64,000 nucleotides of DNA from an uncultured Cocleimonas sp. (GTDB lineage: Bacteria; Pseudomonadota; Gammaproteobacteria; Thiotrichales; Thiotrichaceae): the NCBI RefSeq assembly GCF_947495625.1, contig NZ_CANLZW010000004.1, positions 62,001-126,000 of the forward strand, given 5' to 3'. Both the position numbers and the translations under genes were made by a program. Numbering within the stretch: the stretch's first letter is position 1; the number at the start of each line of letters is the position of its first letter. The notes under the pieces were generated by a model. The model was not told where the DNA came from. It worked only from the letters and a program-made list of their open reading frames with translations, and did not search any database. Positions 9,800 through 18,874 of the stretch are shown here, in pieces.

Positions 9800-10399
9800 T
9801 TAGTCACTTGTAACAGGAGCAGCTTCATCACTTTTGATAAGATTACCCGCTGAATCTTTCATTTCTGCCGCTTTTTCCATAACAGAACTACCAGCTGCTT
9901 TAGCTTTATCCATCACCTTATCAGTTGTATTTGTAACTGCTTCTTTAGCACTTTCAGTCATAGAAGACGCTTTGTCCATCGCTGCAGTACCAGTACTTTT
10001 TGCAGCATCCATAACTTCCTGAGTTTTCTCTTTAGTTGCTTCTACCGCGCTGTCTTTCATTTCAGTTGCTTTTTCTACAGCTTCTGTCTTCATTTCAGCA
10101 GCTTTTTCTTTAACGGCTTCAGTTGTCTCAGTTACGGTCTCTTTTACTTTATCTACTGCAGTATCAGCTGCGTTAGAAACGCTATCTACCGCTGAATCTG
10201 TCACTTCTTTTGCTTTATCTGCAACCGAACCAGCTGCATCTTTGGTTGCGTCCGCAGCTTTAGTTGTTGCTTCTTTCGCTTTATCAACGACGCTTGTAGC
10301 CGTGTCTGTCGCTTCTGAAGATTTATCGTTTTTATCATCCGAACAAGCAGATAAACCTAATGCCATTACTAAACAAACCACACCGTATGAAAATTTCAT
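9800..10399 (-). CDS. LEA-like repeat lipoprotein
   Basis: 199 residues. The first 20 form a lipoprotein signal with lipobox LSAC (Cys19). The rest is almost entirely Ala, Lys, Asp, Glu, Thr and Ser in 11-residue amphipathic repeats such as VVDKAKEATTKAADATKDAA. This pattern is that of late-embryogenesis-abundant-like or apolipoprotein-like helices, which are unstructured in water and fold on drying or on membranes. Likely anchored in the envelope; a desiccation, osmotic or membrane-stabilising role is inference from composition only. A clear terminator follows. Confidence 0.75.
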   Translation of the reverse strand: MKFSYGVVCLVMALGLSACSDDKNDKSSEATDTATSVVDKAKEATTKAADATKDAAGSVADKAKEVTDSAVDSVSNAADTAVDKVKETVTETTEAVKEKAAEMKTEAVEKATEMKDSAVEATKEKTQEVMDAAKSTGTAAMDKASSMTESAKEAVTNTTDKVMDKAKAAGSSVMEKAAEMKDSAGNLIKSDEAAPVTSD

Positions 10400-10765
10400 T
10401 AAACTAAGTCCTTTATTAAACTATTATTAAATATGTAAAATTAAATTGAGCGGATTATAGAGTTTTTCTCTTTAATTAAAAGTAACTTAGACCAAATAAT
10501 TCATTTGAATTCTAATGATACTTAAGAATATTAGTACTTACTAAATAATCTGATACTTATTAAGTACTCAAAAACATTCATAAGTTCAATATTGTTACTT
10601 ATTTCATAATTAACAGTGCAGATTTGAATAATGTTTTAAATGTTATCTTTTTTGGAAAAAGAAGGATTATTGAGATGATGAAAACACTAGATTTTAAAAA
10701 TTAAGTCACCCCCCTACTTTTGGGCACTTTTTATTAAGTGTGAAACCTTAAGTTTAAATAAGCTT
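10400..10765. other. Intergenic gap with repeat copy 5 and a 9-codon ORF
   Basis: AT-rich gap of 366 bases. On the plus strand AAGGA precedes a 9-codon frame at 10675-10704 (MMKTLDFKN), whose stop is directly followed by repeat copy 5. Whether it is translated cannot be told. The rest shows only AT-rich sequence with tandem-like ACTTA motifs (about 10530-10600). Confidence 0.4.
10701..10735 (+). repeat. Intergenic C6 repeat, copy 5 (against gene direction)
   Basis: Core at 10705-10720. AAGT before it pairs with ACTT after it and CCC pairs with GGG, followed by TTTTT. It is a fair plus-strand hairpin, yet both flanking annotated genes are on the minus strand. Confidence 0.75.
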
Positions 10766-11194
10766 TCAGTTATCGTTTAATTGTTTACTGCTGCGATGAC
10801 TGGAAAACTGCGGCAAATCATCACGAATATCCAGCCAGTTAGCTTTTGAGGACACGAATATATGCACATCGGGTTTAATCTCTATATCACTATCCAGTGT
10901 ACCGAGTGCAAATTCAACAACATCAGTAGTATCTAAAGAATCCTGAAAAATAAGACTGGAACCACATTTGGGACAAAATTTGCGGATTGTGCCATTTTCG
11001 GCAGTAAAACTCTGTATTTGTGTCTCACCAGAAACCCATTTAAAGTTTTCACTCTTAGCCTCACCAAAAGTTGCAAAAGCAGAACCATGAAATTTACGAC
11101 ACATTGAACAATGGCAATGTCCCATTTTTGGTTCAATCTTTGACACTTCATATTTGATCGATCCGCACAGACATTGTCCTCTATAAGTTGTCAC
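10766..11194 (-). CDS. GFA/CENP-V domain zinc protein
   Basis: 142 residues of the glutathione-dependent formaldehyde-activating (GFA) fold. Zinc ligands are visible as CLCG (C8, C10), CHCSMC (C27, C29, C32) and a later FCPKCGSSL pair. The start is a GTG, chosen because a strong GAGGAG lies 7 bases upstream and the protein then opens with the usual TYRGQCLCG. Most members have unknown substrates and only a few act on S-hydroxymethylglutathione, so the reaction is left open. Confidence 0.85.
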   Translation of the reverse strand: MTTYRGQCLCGSIKYEVSKIEPKMGHCHCSMCRKFHGSAFATFGEAKSENFKWVSGETQIQSFTAENGTIRKFCPKCGSSLIFQDSLDTTDVVEFALGTLDSDIEIKPDVHIFVSSKANWLDIRDDLPQFSSHRSSKQLNDN

Positions 11195-11272
11195 TTTAGC
11201 TCCTCAAATGATTAAAGCAGTACAAATATTCTAAAACTAAATTACTTTGCTATATATAAAGCAGTCTTAGTC

Positions 11273-14200
11273 TTATTCTACTAACGAGTTCTTCAGTACT
11301 ATCTTCGGTAAAGGAAGATTAGTATCTGCCGAACGTAATTCTTTGCTACCTTTCTCGTCAATATCAACGTCTGATATTACAAAATTGATACCTAATTTAT
11401 CACCAGGCTTTGCTTGAAATACTTCAGTAATTTTCTCCGATTTGTCTTTATTCTGATCTTTATCTTTAATGCCATCAACTTCTTTGTCTTCAATTTCGTA
11501 TGAGTCATTATTCGAATAGATTTGATTCCAAGGTATTGCCAGATTTAATAAATATCCTGCATCAGTTTTGATAGTCCTTGCTTGAGATGTTGCATCATCA
11601 AATGGTGTAAAGATAAAGCTTATAGCGTTTTCTTTGCTAATTACTTTTGGTGATTCATTATTCGCTTCTTCGTTGGTTGATTTGACAGTTTCTTGGTCAT
11701 TATTTGATTCAGTGCTTTCTTGATCTTTTAAATCAGTTTTTTCAGCCTTATCTATGTTTGAACTGTTTGTTTTCGAGTCTTTTGTTTTAGGTTCTACTAT
11801 TTTCGATTCAATTTCTTCTTTAAATATAACTTTTTCTGTTTTCGAAGACTCGGAATTCTCTTTTGAAACTGTTTTGTCTTTAGAATCTAATTCCTTTTCT
11901 TTACTAGTAAATTTACTAGCCACATTGTTTGTCTCTAAAGATTCTTTTATTTCTTTCTCGATTTTTTGTGTTGCTATTTCAGTTGCTGAGATAGTTTTTT
12001 CGGATGTAGCCTCAACCTTATCATTGATTACTTCAAGCTTTTCTTTCTCTTTCTTAACTACAGTTTTTTCAGGTTCATCCACTGACTTAGTTGAAGTTTC
12101 TTTAGTTTTGTTTGCAGATTCTTCATCCTTTTTTTCTTTTGTTATCGAGGTATTACTTTTTTCTTCTTTAACTGGATAAGAATCTGTATTGTTAGTATCT
12201 GTTTTCGTATCTTCCAATTTGTTCTTTTCTTTTTCTTGTTCTCTGCCTTTTTTCTCCTGCTCTTTTTTAGCTTGAGCCTTAGCTCTAGCTTCATAGACTT
12301 TCTTTCGCGCAGCTTGTTCTTCTTTCTTTTTCGCTAATAGTTTTTTCTCTGTTTGTATATCTATTTTTTCCTGAGCTATTTTCTTAGCTTTGATTTGTTC
12401 ATCGGTTGTAGTGTCCAGAGTTAGTCTGACACTATCACCTGTCTCTAAATCGTCATCATTGACAGCGAGACTAATATACAGGTGTTTTGTATCCCAACTC
12501 GCTTGCCAGCTAGCAGAAATATCACGTTTACTATTATCTTTGAGGGTTGATTTAATAATATGCGGATTCTTCAAACTCCAAATATCGTTAGGTGCTTTGG
12601 CGTAAATGACGGGGATCTCAGGGATTTCACCATTTAGGGATTTCATGGAAGATGAATCGATTGTGTCCGGCTGTTCTTCAGGATACAAACGCGCATTTAA
12701 ATAGCGTAGCAAGGAGTCATATTTTGGCGCTTCGCTTCGTGGTTGTCGTATATGCTCTTTAAGTCCCCAACTTCCATACCAGCTATAGATTCTGGGCGCA
12801 CTAAAGGCAACAAATAATTTACCACCATTACGCTGCCATCCTTCCATTAACTCATCATATAAGATTCCCATTCTAGGATCACGATTGGCGGCATATAGGA
12901 GTTTGTTAGGATGCTCATCTACCTTACGTGTATTCCAATCTACCAGGTGCTGACCACCTTCATAGGCAACTAAATCAACGCCATAAGATTTGGCAACATT
13001 GGCCTGTTTTTTGATGTAGTTTAAGGTCGAATCCATCCCCCATTTTGTGGTTTTATCCAGCATCGCTTTAAAAACATCATCAACAGTCTTGGCACGCCTT
13101 AGCACTCTGGGATGCGCAGAAAAATACGGACCAATCGCGATTGCATCGGTATGTTTGAACGCATCTTTGTAGGAAAGAATTGTGCTCGACATGGTTTGGT
13201 TGCTCGCCCAGCTTCCCAATACTCGCACTAACCTATCGGTACCACCGAAGATCTTCTCCCATATCTTGAAGGTTTCAACGCTGCGTAATGAATACCATTT
13301 GTAGCCCGCAATGGATTTTTTTTCATCCAGTTTTAGTTTCATGCCTTCGGCAATCGCATAATCGTGATGTGTGAAAATCGGGTTCCAAACCTCATTGCTG
13401 TATTCAATGTAGGCTTTTAAGTCTTTATCCAAATGAGTATTTACGTACTCACCGAATTCTCTAATGTACTCATCGCTAGCCTTGTACGGCATTGAAAACC
13501 AGGGATCAGCTTTATTCCTGTTAGATAAAGCTACCATTACCTCAACGGGTGCACCACGAGAACCATACTTGCCACCCCAACTCGCTTTTCTAAGGGTATT
13601 TCTATCTTCCCATTTTTCTACAGGGTTACGTGTCATTCCAGACATATTCATAAAACGAACCACCTGAAAGTCTTTCATGAAATCCAGATAATCAGGGTTA
13701 AAAACGATTGCTTTATCAACGTCTGAATAACCTTTTATTTCAGGTTTATTGGTTTTGTGTTTCGTAGTATCAGTAACTGTGTTTTCTATAGTTTTAGTTT
13801 CTTTATTATTCTTATCGTCATCATTATCTTGTTTATTTATAACTACTGATTTTTCCTTTTCATCATCAGGCTTAGCCTTTACCGATTCTTTTGAAGTGTC
13901 ATTAGAACCTTTTGTATTAGATGACTTTTCAACCATTGATTTTTCATCTGTTTCTTCTTTTAACTGATCACTACGTTGTTCTGTCGCTAATGGGTTTAAA
14001 TGATTGTCTTCAAAAGAAAGATATTTACCCTTATCACAATCTAAATCTGATTTAACACGAATGTGTGGCACACCTTTACAAATACCACCTTCAGGCAATA
14101 TTCGAATATTACGGATGTAATCATCAGGGTTAGATTTTTTAATAAACAAAGAGGCATTTAAAATCTTATCTTTGCCTGCTTTAATTTCGATGATGTCTTT

Positions 14201-14749
14201 ATTAGGTCGGTGCACTATTAAACGCGCATCGTTACCGTAAAAAATTGTTCCTTCACCATCATATAGCACCGTAAAGAAACCATCTTCAACCGTTTCTTCA
14301 GGTAATCTATTTAAAAATTTGGTACCAGCCTGCCCCTCTTTTAAGTCAGTTGGCCAACCATTCTTATCGTATTCAAGGCCTTTACTGCTTCCCCATGGAA
14401 CTGTTTCCTTAAACGGAATAGAGGATTTAAACAGATCGAGAAACTGCACGCTTGATGTGTCTTCTCTTACATCTGCTGTGTTGATACCCAGAACAGGCTC
14501 AGGTCTCTCTTTTGCTGTATCAACAGTATCACTATCAGTCTTATTACTAGCTTTATTATCAACTGTTTCAGTAGCTTCTTGATCAGCTTCTATTTTCTTT
14601 TTGATTTCATCAGTGACACTGCTTTTATTACGGCCCTGTAATTTATCTATTGAGGAGTTTATTTCAGCAATTAATAATGGGCTAAGTGACAATAAAACCA
14701 GAATTAAAAGTAATCGAAATGAAGAAAACGAAAAATTAGAAAGCTGCAT
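11273..14749 (-). CDS. Secreted GH-A-like glycoside hydrolase with split CBM9-like domain and charged inserts
   Basis: 1158 residues with an N-terminal signal or anchor segment (about 8-28). The core at about 345-690 looks like a clan GH-A TIM barrel: the motif IEYSNEVWNP places E453 as the acid/base after Asn, and VAYEGGQH places E597 as nucleophile. Residues about 715-780 (ASWDTKHLYISLAVNDDDL) and 1037-1158 (GYLLNLAIPWNQI, then GDKLGINFVISD) look like the two halves of a CBM9-type carbohydrate-binding domain. Between the halves sit about 250 residues of Lys/Glu/Ser/Thr low complexity. Similar inserts occur at about 30-90 and 254-341. Probably exported and polysaccharide-active; the substrate is unknown. 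GH-A assignment is inference from motifs. Confidence 0.6.
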   Translation of the reverse strand: MQLSNFSFSSFRLLLILVLLSLSPLLIAEINSSIDKLQGRNKSSVTDEIKKKIEADQEATETVDNKASNKTDSDTVDTAKERPEPVLGINTADVREDTSSVQFLDLFKSSIPFKETVPWGSSKGLEYDKNGWPTDLKEGQAGTKFLNRLPEETVEDGFFTVLYDGEGTIFYGNDARLIVHRPNKDIIEIKAGKDKILNASLFIKKSNPDDYIRNIRILPEGGICKGVPHIRVKSDLDCDKGKYLSFEDNHLNPLATEQRSDQLKEETDEKSMVEKSSNTKGSNDTSKESVKAKPDDEKEKSVVINKQDNDDDKNNKETKTIENTVTDTTKHKTNKPEIKGYSDVDKAIVFNPDYLDFMKDFQVVRFMNMSGMTRNPVEKWEDRNTLRKASWGGKYGSRGAPVEVMVALSNRNKADPWFSMPYKASDEYIREFGEYVNTHLDKDLKAYIEYSNEVWNPIFTHHDYAIAEGMKLKLDEKKSIAGYKWYSLRSVETFKIWEKIFGGTDRLVRVLGSWASNQTMSSTILSYKDAFKHTDAIAIGPYFSAHPRVLRRAKTVDDVFKAMLDKTTKWGMDSTLNYIKKQANVAKSYGVDLVAYEGGQHLVDWNTRKVDEHPNKLLYAANRDPRMGILYDELMEGWQRNGGKLFVAFSAPRIYSWYGSWGLKEHIRQPRSEAPKYDSLLRYLNARLYPEEQPDTIDSSSMKSLNGEIPEIPVIYAKAPNDIWSLKNPHIIKSTLKDNSKRDISASWQASWDTKHLYISLAVNDDDLETGDSVRLTLDTTTDEQIKAKKIAQEKIDIQTEKKLLAKKKEEQAARKKVYEARAKAQAKKEQEKKGREQEKEKNKLEDTKTDTNNTDSYPVKEEKSNTSITKEKKDEESANKTKETSTKSVDEPEKTVVKKEKEKLEVINDKVEATSEKTISATEIATQKIEKEIKESLETNNVASKFTSKEKELDSKDKTVSKENSESSKTEKVIFKEEIESKIVEPKTKDSKTNSSNIDKAEKTDLKDQESTESNNDQETVKSTNEEANNESPKVISKENAISFIFTPFDDATSQARTIKTDAGYLLNLAIPWNQIYSNNDSYEIEDKEVDGIKDKDQNKDKSEKITEVFQAKPGDKLGINFVISDVDIDEKGSKELRSADTNLPLPKIVLKNSLVE

Positions 14750-15658
14750 ATAACATCCAATGTTATGAGTATGATTATTATGTGATCTGACTGAGTAGAT
14801 GACAAGAAAGCCTAGTAAAAATAACTGTAAAAGTAACTTTAAAAAATTACAAATTAGTACTAATTTACTATATACAAAATACTCTCTACTTTTCTATATT
14901 AAGTAAAAATTATAAAGACTAATTATTAAATAAGGTGACTCGTTTATTTCATAAATGGTTTGTTCGCACCTATAAATCAAGATTTTACCTTGTTTATAGG
15001 TTGTTATTTCTTTTTAAAAGAAGCTTTTAGTGTGGCGTTCATTTTTTAATTCAGAATGTTATCTCGTCAACAACTTTGCGCTGTCTTTTACGACTAATGG
15101 CATTGCATTAGGTTATTGCGAACAGCACTGGATAGAAATCACCGATCTGTACCAAGAAAAGCTTTAGATTGCATTTTGAATGATTATGATCGTTTGCTGT
15201 TTATAAAATTATCCGAAGAACTGTTCTTTAATGACATTAAACACTTCACAAACTAAGTATGGCTATAAATCAAGTCGGCTGCAAACATGCCCTCCGTATA
15301 TTAAACAGGAATATTTTACCAATAAGTCTTAATGGCTTACTGTTGCATTACGAACATTTGTGCTGTTTAGGCAAACACAAAAAATCGTGAGTGGATTACT
15401 ATCATTTAGATAGTTTAAGTCTTCAGTTAATGCTGGGAAATGGGTTAAAGACTCCCGAAGTGATGCTAATTTGGGGATTTCTCTCGTCGGCTTCAATGGA
15501 AATATATGATACGTATACTCATCAATTTAGTTTACTGTGGCAGAAACATAGGATAGGAATACCTCGCCTCTAAAACTTTATTGTGGCATGTTCAAAGTGG
15601 CTAGTGTATTTAATTTGAAATTTAAGTTTGAATTACCCTTCAATAAACGGAGAACAGC
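14750..15658. other. 909-base gap, probably decayed sequence
   Basis: No full gene was found. Several short frames are open: a 45-codon GTG-started one at 15030-15167 (includes NNFALSFTTNGIALGYCEQ) and a 60-codon one at 15391-15573 (includes MEIYDTYTHQFSLLWQKHR). Neither has a good ribosome site or a family I recognise. No repeat copy, tRNA or IS end was seen. The stretch may be remnants of lost genes beside the unrecognised gene that follows. Confidence 0.4.
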
Positions 15659-17083
15659 ATGACTCAGTTACCTTCTTATGATCAGTGGATGGCATCGACT
15701 TATTCCCGCACGCGCAAGCGGAGCGAATTTCTTGTGGCTCTCGATGATTCTCTGAAAGCACCGCAAATTAAGGAAAATGTAAAGGTCGCTCTTGATCGCT
15801 GGATCTTCGACCAAAAAAGTAAAGCGAAAGACTGGCGTGAAAGCGTTCGTAATTCTAAAGGTGCTGTTACGGAACTTTACCGAGCTGTTTATGATAATCG
15901 AAATCTCAGCAAGGAAGAAATTGAAGCAATGGACTATATTGGCCGACAACAGAAACTTGCTCTTTGTAAACAATTTGAAGGTAAAAAATTAAGTTTTAAA
16001 AGCAACAATCTAGTGGGCATGTACCAACAACGTGCAAAGAACAAAATGGACACTCTGAAATTAGGTCTTTCAGGGGCAAAGACAGTAGGCACTACGACCA
16101 AAAGTACTTTAGAAAACATCTCAGGTCTAGTTGATGTTGCAGGCAATGGGGGAAAGATTGCCAGCAATGCTGCTGACGCCGCGAAAATGAAGAAGAATAT
16201 AGAGAACTTACTCAAGAATCTTTGTCCAGGTAAAGATCCTGATAAAGTACTCAAGGGTCTCGGGCTGGGAGGCACCAGCAAATTTACCGCCGAAGTAATG
16301 CCAGTGGTAGGTTTGGTAACGAGTGGTGGAAAAGCAGTGATAGGTTGGATAGGAGTTGCCAAAACAGTCTATGACAAGAAAGGAATGACAGATTCTCGCT
16401 ATGCCTTTGCCCCTGAAGATCCATCTGCAGCCTTCGATGCCATACTGACACTGTTAAATCGTGAAATTGCATCTAAAACTGTCGCGGCCAGTAAATCTAC
16501 CGTTGCATTCACTGGTAAGACACTAGGCTTTTTTTGTGATGCAGGTGCGGTAACTGGACCTGTTGTCGGCTTGTTGGAGCTTCTCGCTGAAATTATTCAA
16601 ACAATAGTAGAATATGTAAGGGATCTTCTTGAAGTAGATCGTGCTAACGAACTACTACGTATCGGTTATCTAAATTTAGATCTATTCAGAGTCTGCCCCA
16701 TACTTGGCTGCTACTACCTTGTTATCCAGGATCATAGCACTATCATTAATATGGCAGTCGCAGATTATGGAAGTCCGCAGTTTGTTTTCGACTCAGAGAA
16801 ATTGATCAATAAAGTTCGACCTGTTTTAGAACGATCACGAACCTACATTCAAGAGTCACGCTTCGAAATCGCTAATATGGAAAAGGCCAAAGGAATCGCT
16901 ACTGAAAATTGGGCAGTCAAGGGAAAGTTAGATCAGCTTAAATCACTGCCAGGACACGTTGTTGAATCTCTGGGTGAAAAAGTTCAGGAATTACGTGGTA
17001 AAGGGCAACATAAAGTGACTGTTGACCCTAGTCGTATATACGGATACGGACATATCAGAACAGGATTTGGCAGAAACAATTAG
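15659..17083 (+). CDS. Unrecognised 474-residue protein with hydrophobic central segments
   Basis: I do not recognise this family. It starts at an ATG 6 bases after GGAGA, so translation is well supported. Residues 1-130 are polar and helical, and 130-200 are Lys/Ala/Gly-rich. Two Gly/Ala/Val-rich hydrophobic stretches at about 213-232 and 285-318 could enter a membrane. The C-terminus (350-474) is polar and ends in a short Gly/Tyr-rich tail. No signal peptide. One line counted by hand is 48% G+C, higher than dadA (40%) next to it. With the decayed stretch upstream this suggests an acquired accessory gene. A toxin or secreted effector is one possibility, but nothing proves it. Confidence 0.7.
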   Translation: MTQLPSYDQWMASTYSRTRKRSEFLVALDDSLKAPQIKENVKVALDRWIFDQKSKAKDWRESVRNSKGAVTELYRAVYDNRNLSKEEIEAMDYIGRQQKLALCKQFEGKKLSFKSNNLVGMYQQRAKNKMDTLKLGLSGAKTVGTTTKSTLENISGLVDVAGNGGKIASNAADAAKMKKNIENLLKNLCPGKDPDKVLKGLGLGGTSKFTAEVMPVVGLVTSGGKAVIGWIGVAKTVYDKKGMTDSRYAFAPEDPSAAFDAILTLLNREIASKTVAASKSTVAFTGKTLGFFCDAGAVTGPVVGLLELLAEIIQTIVEYVRDLLEVDRANELLRIGYLNLDLFRVCPILGCYYLVIQDHSTIINMAVADYGSPQFVFDSEKLINKVRPVLERSRTYIQESRFEIANMEKAKGIATENWAVKGKLDQLKSLPGHVVESLGEKVQELRGKGQHKVTVDPSRIYGYGHIRTGFGRNN

Positions 17084-17423
17084 TTTTTGATACATAACAA
17101 TTATACATATTTAGGGCTACCTTTATTACATTCGTTTAGCAGGGCAATTCTTGACGGTTTATTCACTATTACCTTTTAAACTTTAAATTTCACACCCCCC
17201 TACTTTAAGGGGTTTTTTGAATATTTTTGACAGGACTTACTGTATTTAGACATATATCTAATCTGGAGTTGAATGTCGATTTATCTCTTAACCATAACAA
17301 TTACTGAGCAAATTACTTTTTACGCATAATTTTCTGGTATTAAACGAAATTCAGTAGAATATATTTTAAAAACTTAACTATTCTTATGTAACTTTTTAAT
17401 ACTTATATTCAGGTTATGTAGTT
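17084..17423. other. Intergenic gap before dadA
   Basis: 340 bases. Repeat copy 6 lies at 17191. The remaining AT-rich 200 bases presumably contain the dadA promoter, but no convincing -35/-10 pair was identified. Confidence 0.4.
17191..17220 (+). repeat. Intergenic C6 repeat, copy 6 (terminator-like)
   Basis: Variant CACACCCCCCTACTTT. CCCCT (17197-17201) pairs with AGGGG (17208-17212) and TTTTTT follows. It is well placed to terminate the unrecognised 474-residue gene. Confidence 0.8.
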
Positions 17424-18731
17424 ATGCACGTTCTTATTCTTGGCAGTGGTGTTATCGGTGTAACAAACGCTTATTACTTGGCAAAAGAAGGCCATCAAGT
17501 AACGGTGGTTGATCGCCAATCGAGTGCGGGTCTTGAAACCAGTTTTGCAAATGCAGGGCAGATTTCACCCGGCTATTCTGCCCCCTGGGCGGCTCCTGGT
17601 GTGCCAAAGAAATCTTTCAAATGGATCTTGAGTAAATACGCACCATTGATTGTCAATTTCAAACCTGAGTGGGATAAAATAAAATTCATTTCACGCATGT
17701 TGTCCAACTGTACAACAACTGCTTATGGCATCAATAAAGATCGCATGGTGCGCCTCGCTGAATACAGCAGACTTTGTTTGCTAGAGCTGGATAATGAATT
17801 AGAGTTTGATTACAACCATGAACGCAAAGGTACATTACAAATATTCAGAACACAGGCGCAATTAAAAGCGTCGGCTAAAGACATTGCAGTGCTCGAAGAA
17901 ATTAATGTACCTTATGAATTACTCGATGCTGATGGGTGTGTAGCAGTTGAGCCAGGTCTTGCAGATGTTAAAAAAGATATCGTGGGTGGTTTACGTCTGG
18001 TCAATGACATGACGGGTGACTGTTTCAAACTCACTACTCAACTAATGGAAAAATGTCGTGAAATGGGTGTCGAATTCAAGTTCGATACTTCAATCGACAA
18101 GCTTAATATGAGCGACGGCAAAATCACTTCGGTTTCTACAAGTGCAGGCGATTTAACGGCTGATAAATATATTATGGCGCTGGGTTGCTATTCAACCGCA
18201 TTATTAAAAGACGTTGGCATTGATAGCCCTGTATATCCTGTTAAAGGTTATTCCTTAACCATTCCGGTTACCAATGAAGATGCTTCACCCGTTTCTACTA
18301 TTATGGATGAAACCTATAAAGTGGCAATAACGCGTTTAGGTAATCGCATTAGAATTGCGGGGATTGCAGAACTTACAGGTTACGACTTGAGTTTAGGCGA
18401 TAGACAACGCAGAACGATGCGTTATGTTATTTCGAATTTATTCCCGAATGGTACGAATCTTACCGAAGATAATTTCTGGTGTGGTCTGCGTCCTATGACA
18501 CCTGATGGAACACCTATTATCGGAAAGACTGAAATCAGTAATCTATTTTTAAATACCGGTCATGGTACTTTAGGATGGACTATGAGTTTTGGTTCGGCGC
18601 GTGTTTCAACGGATATCGTATGCGGAAAAGATCCGGAAATTTTGAGTGATAACTTCGCAATTAGTCGTTATACCGGAAAAACAGAACGTCAGGAAATTGT
18701 TAACGAAATTGATCCCTTAGAAGTTGATTAA
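17424..18731 (+). CDS. dadA: D-amino acid dehydrogenase small subunit
   Basis: FAD-dependent enzyme that oxidatively deaminates D-amino acids such as D-alanine at the inner membrane, passing electrons to the respiratory chain. 435 residues, normal for DadA. The dinucleotide-binding motif ILGSGVIGVTNAYYLA is at residues 4-19, and FANAGQISPGYSAPWAAPG (41-59) is the DadA signature. The C-terminal FAD segment includes GLRPMTPDGTPIIG and NTGHGTLGWTMS. No dadX racemase or Lrp gene is adjacent. A repeat copy follows as a likely terminator. Confidence 0.95.
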   Translation: MHVLILGSGVIGVTNAYYLAKEGHQVTVVDRQSSAGLETSFANAGQISPGYSAPWAAPGVPKKSFKWILSKYAPLIVNFKPEWDKIKFISRMLSNCTTTAYGINKDRMVRLAEYSRLCLLELDNELEFDYNHERKGTLQIFRTQAQLKASAKDIAVLEEINVPYELLDADGCVAVEPGLADVKKDIVGGLRLVNDMTGDCFKLTTQLMEKCREMGVEFKFDTSIDKLNMSDGKITSVSTSAGDLTADKYIMALGCYSTALLKDVGIDSPVYPVKGYSLTIPVTNEDASPVSTIMDETYKVAITRLGNRIRIAGIAELTGYDLSLGDRQRRTMRYVISNLFPNGTNLTEDNFWCGLRPMTPDGTPIIGKTEISNLFLNTGHGTLGWTMSFGSARVSTDIVCGKDPEILSDNFAISRYTGKTERQEIVNEIDPLEVD

Positions 18732-18746
18732 TTAACAAATAAAGAT

Positions 18747-18822
18747 GGGTGACTAGGTAACAGACTATTAACTATCGCAGTAATAGTTTATTTAGTCACC
18801 CCCTGCTTTTAGGCGGTTTTCT
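18747..18822 (+). repeat. Intergenic C6 repeat, copy 7, with an inverted left arm
   Basis: Variant core GTCACCCCCTGCTTTT at 18795-18810, then AGGCGGTTTT. An exact inverted match of nine bases, GGGTGACTA (18747-18755) against TAGTCACCC (18793-18801), spans 37 intervening bases. It lies between convergent dadA and rng. Confidence 0.75.
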
Positions 18823-18874
18823 ATATGTAGTTTTGTAAAATTCTACTTAAGTTAAACTGTAAATAATTTTAAAC

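Noticed and set aside
11754-12179. 141-codon plus-strand frame rich in Phe, Ser, Leu and Val
   Set aside because: It is the exact antisense of the Lys/Glu low-complexity insert of the minus-strand glycosidase-like gene; composition alone keeps it open.
14750-15658. Insertion sequence or prophage remnant in the large gap
   Set aside because: No transposase or integrase motifs, no terminal inverted repeats and no target duplication could be found.
15934-16362. 142-codon minus-strand frame inside the unrecognised 474-residue gene
   Set aside because: The plus-strand frame is three times longer, has GGAGA before its ATG and a terminator after it; the minus frame has neither.
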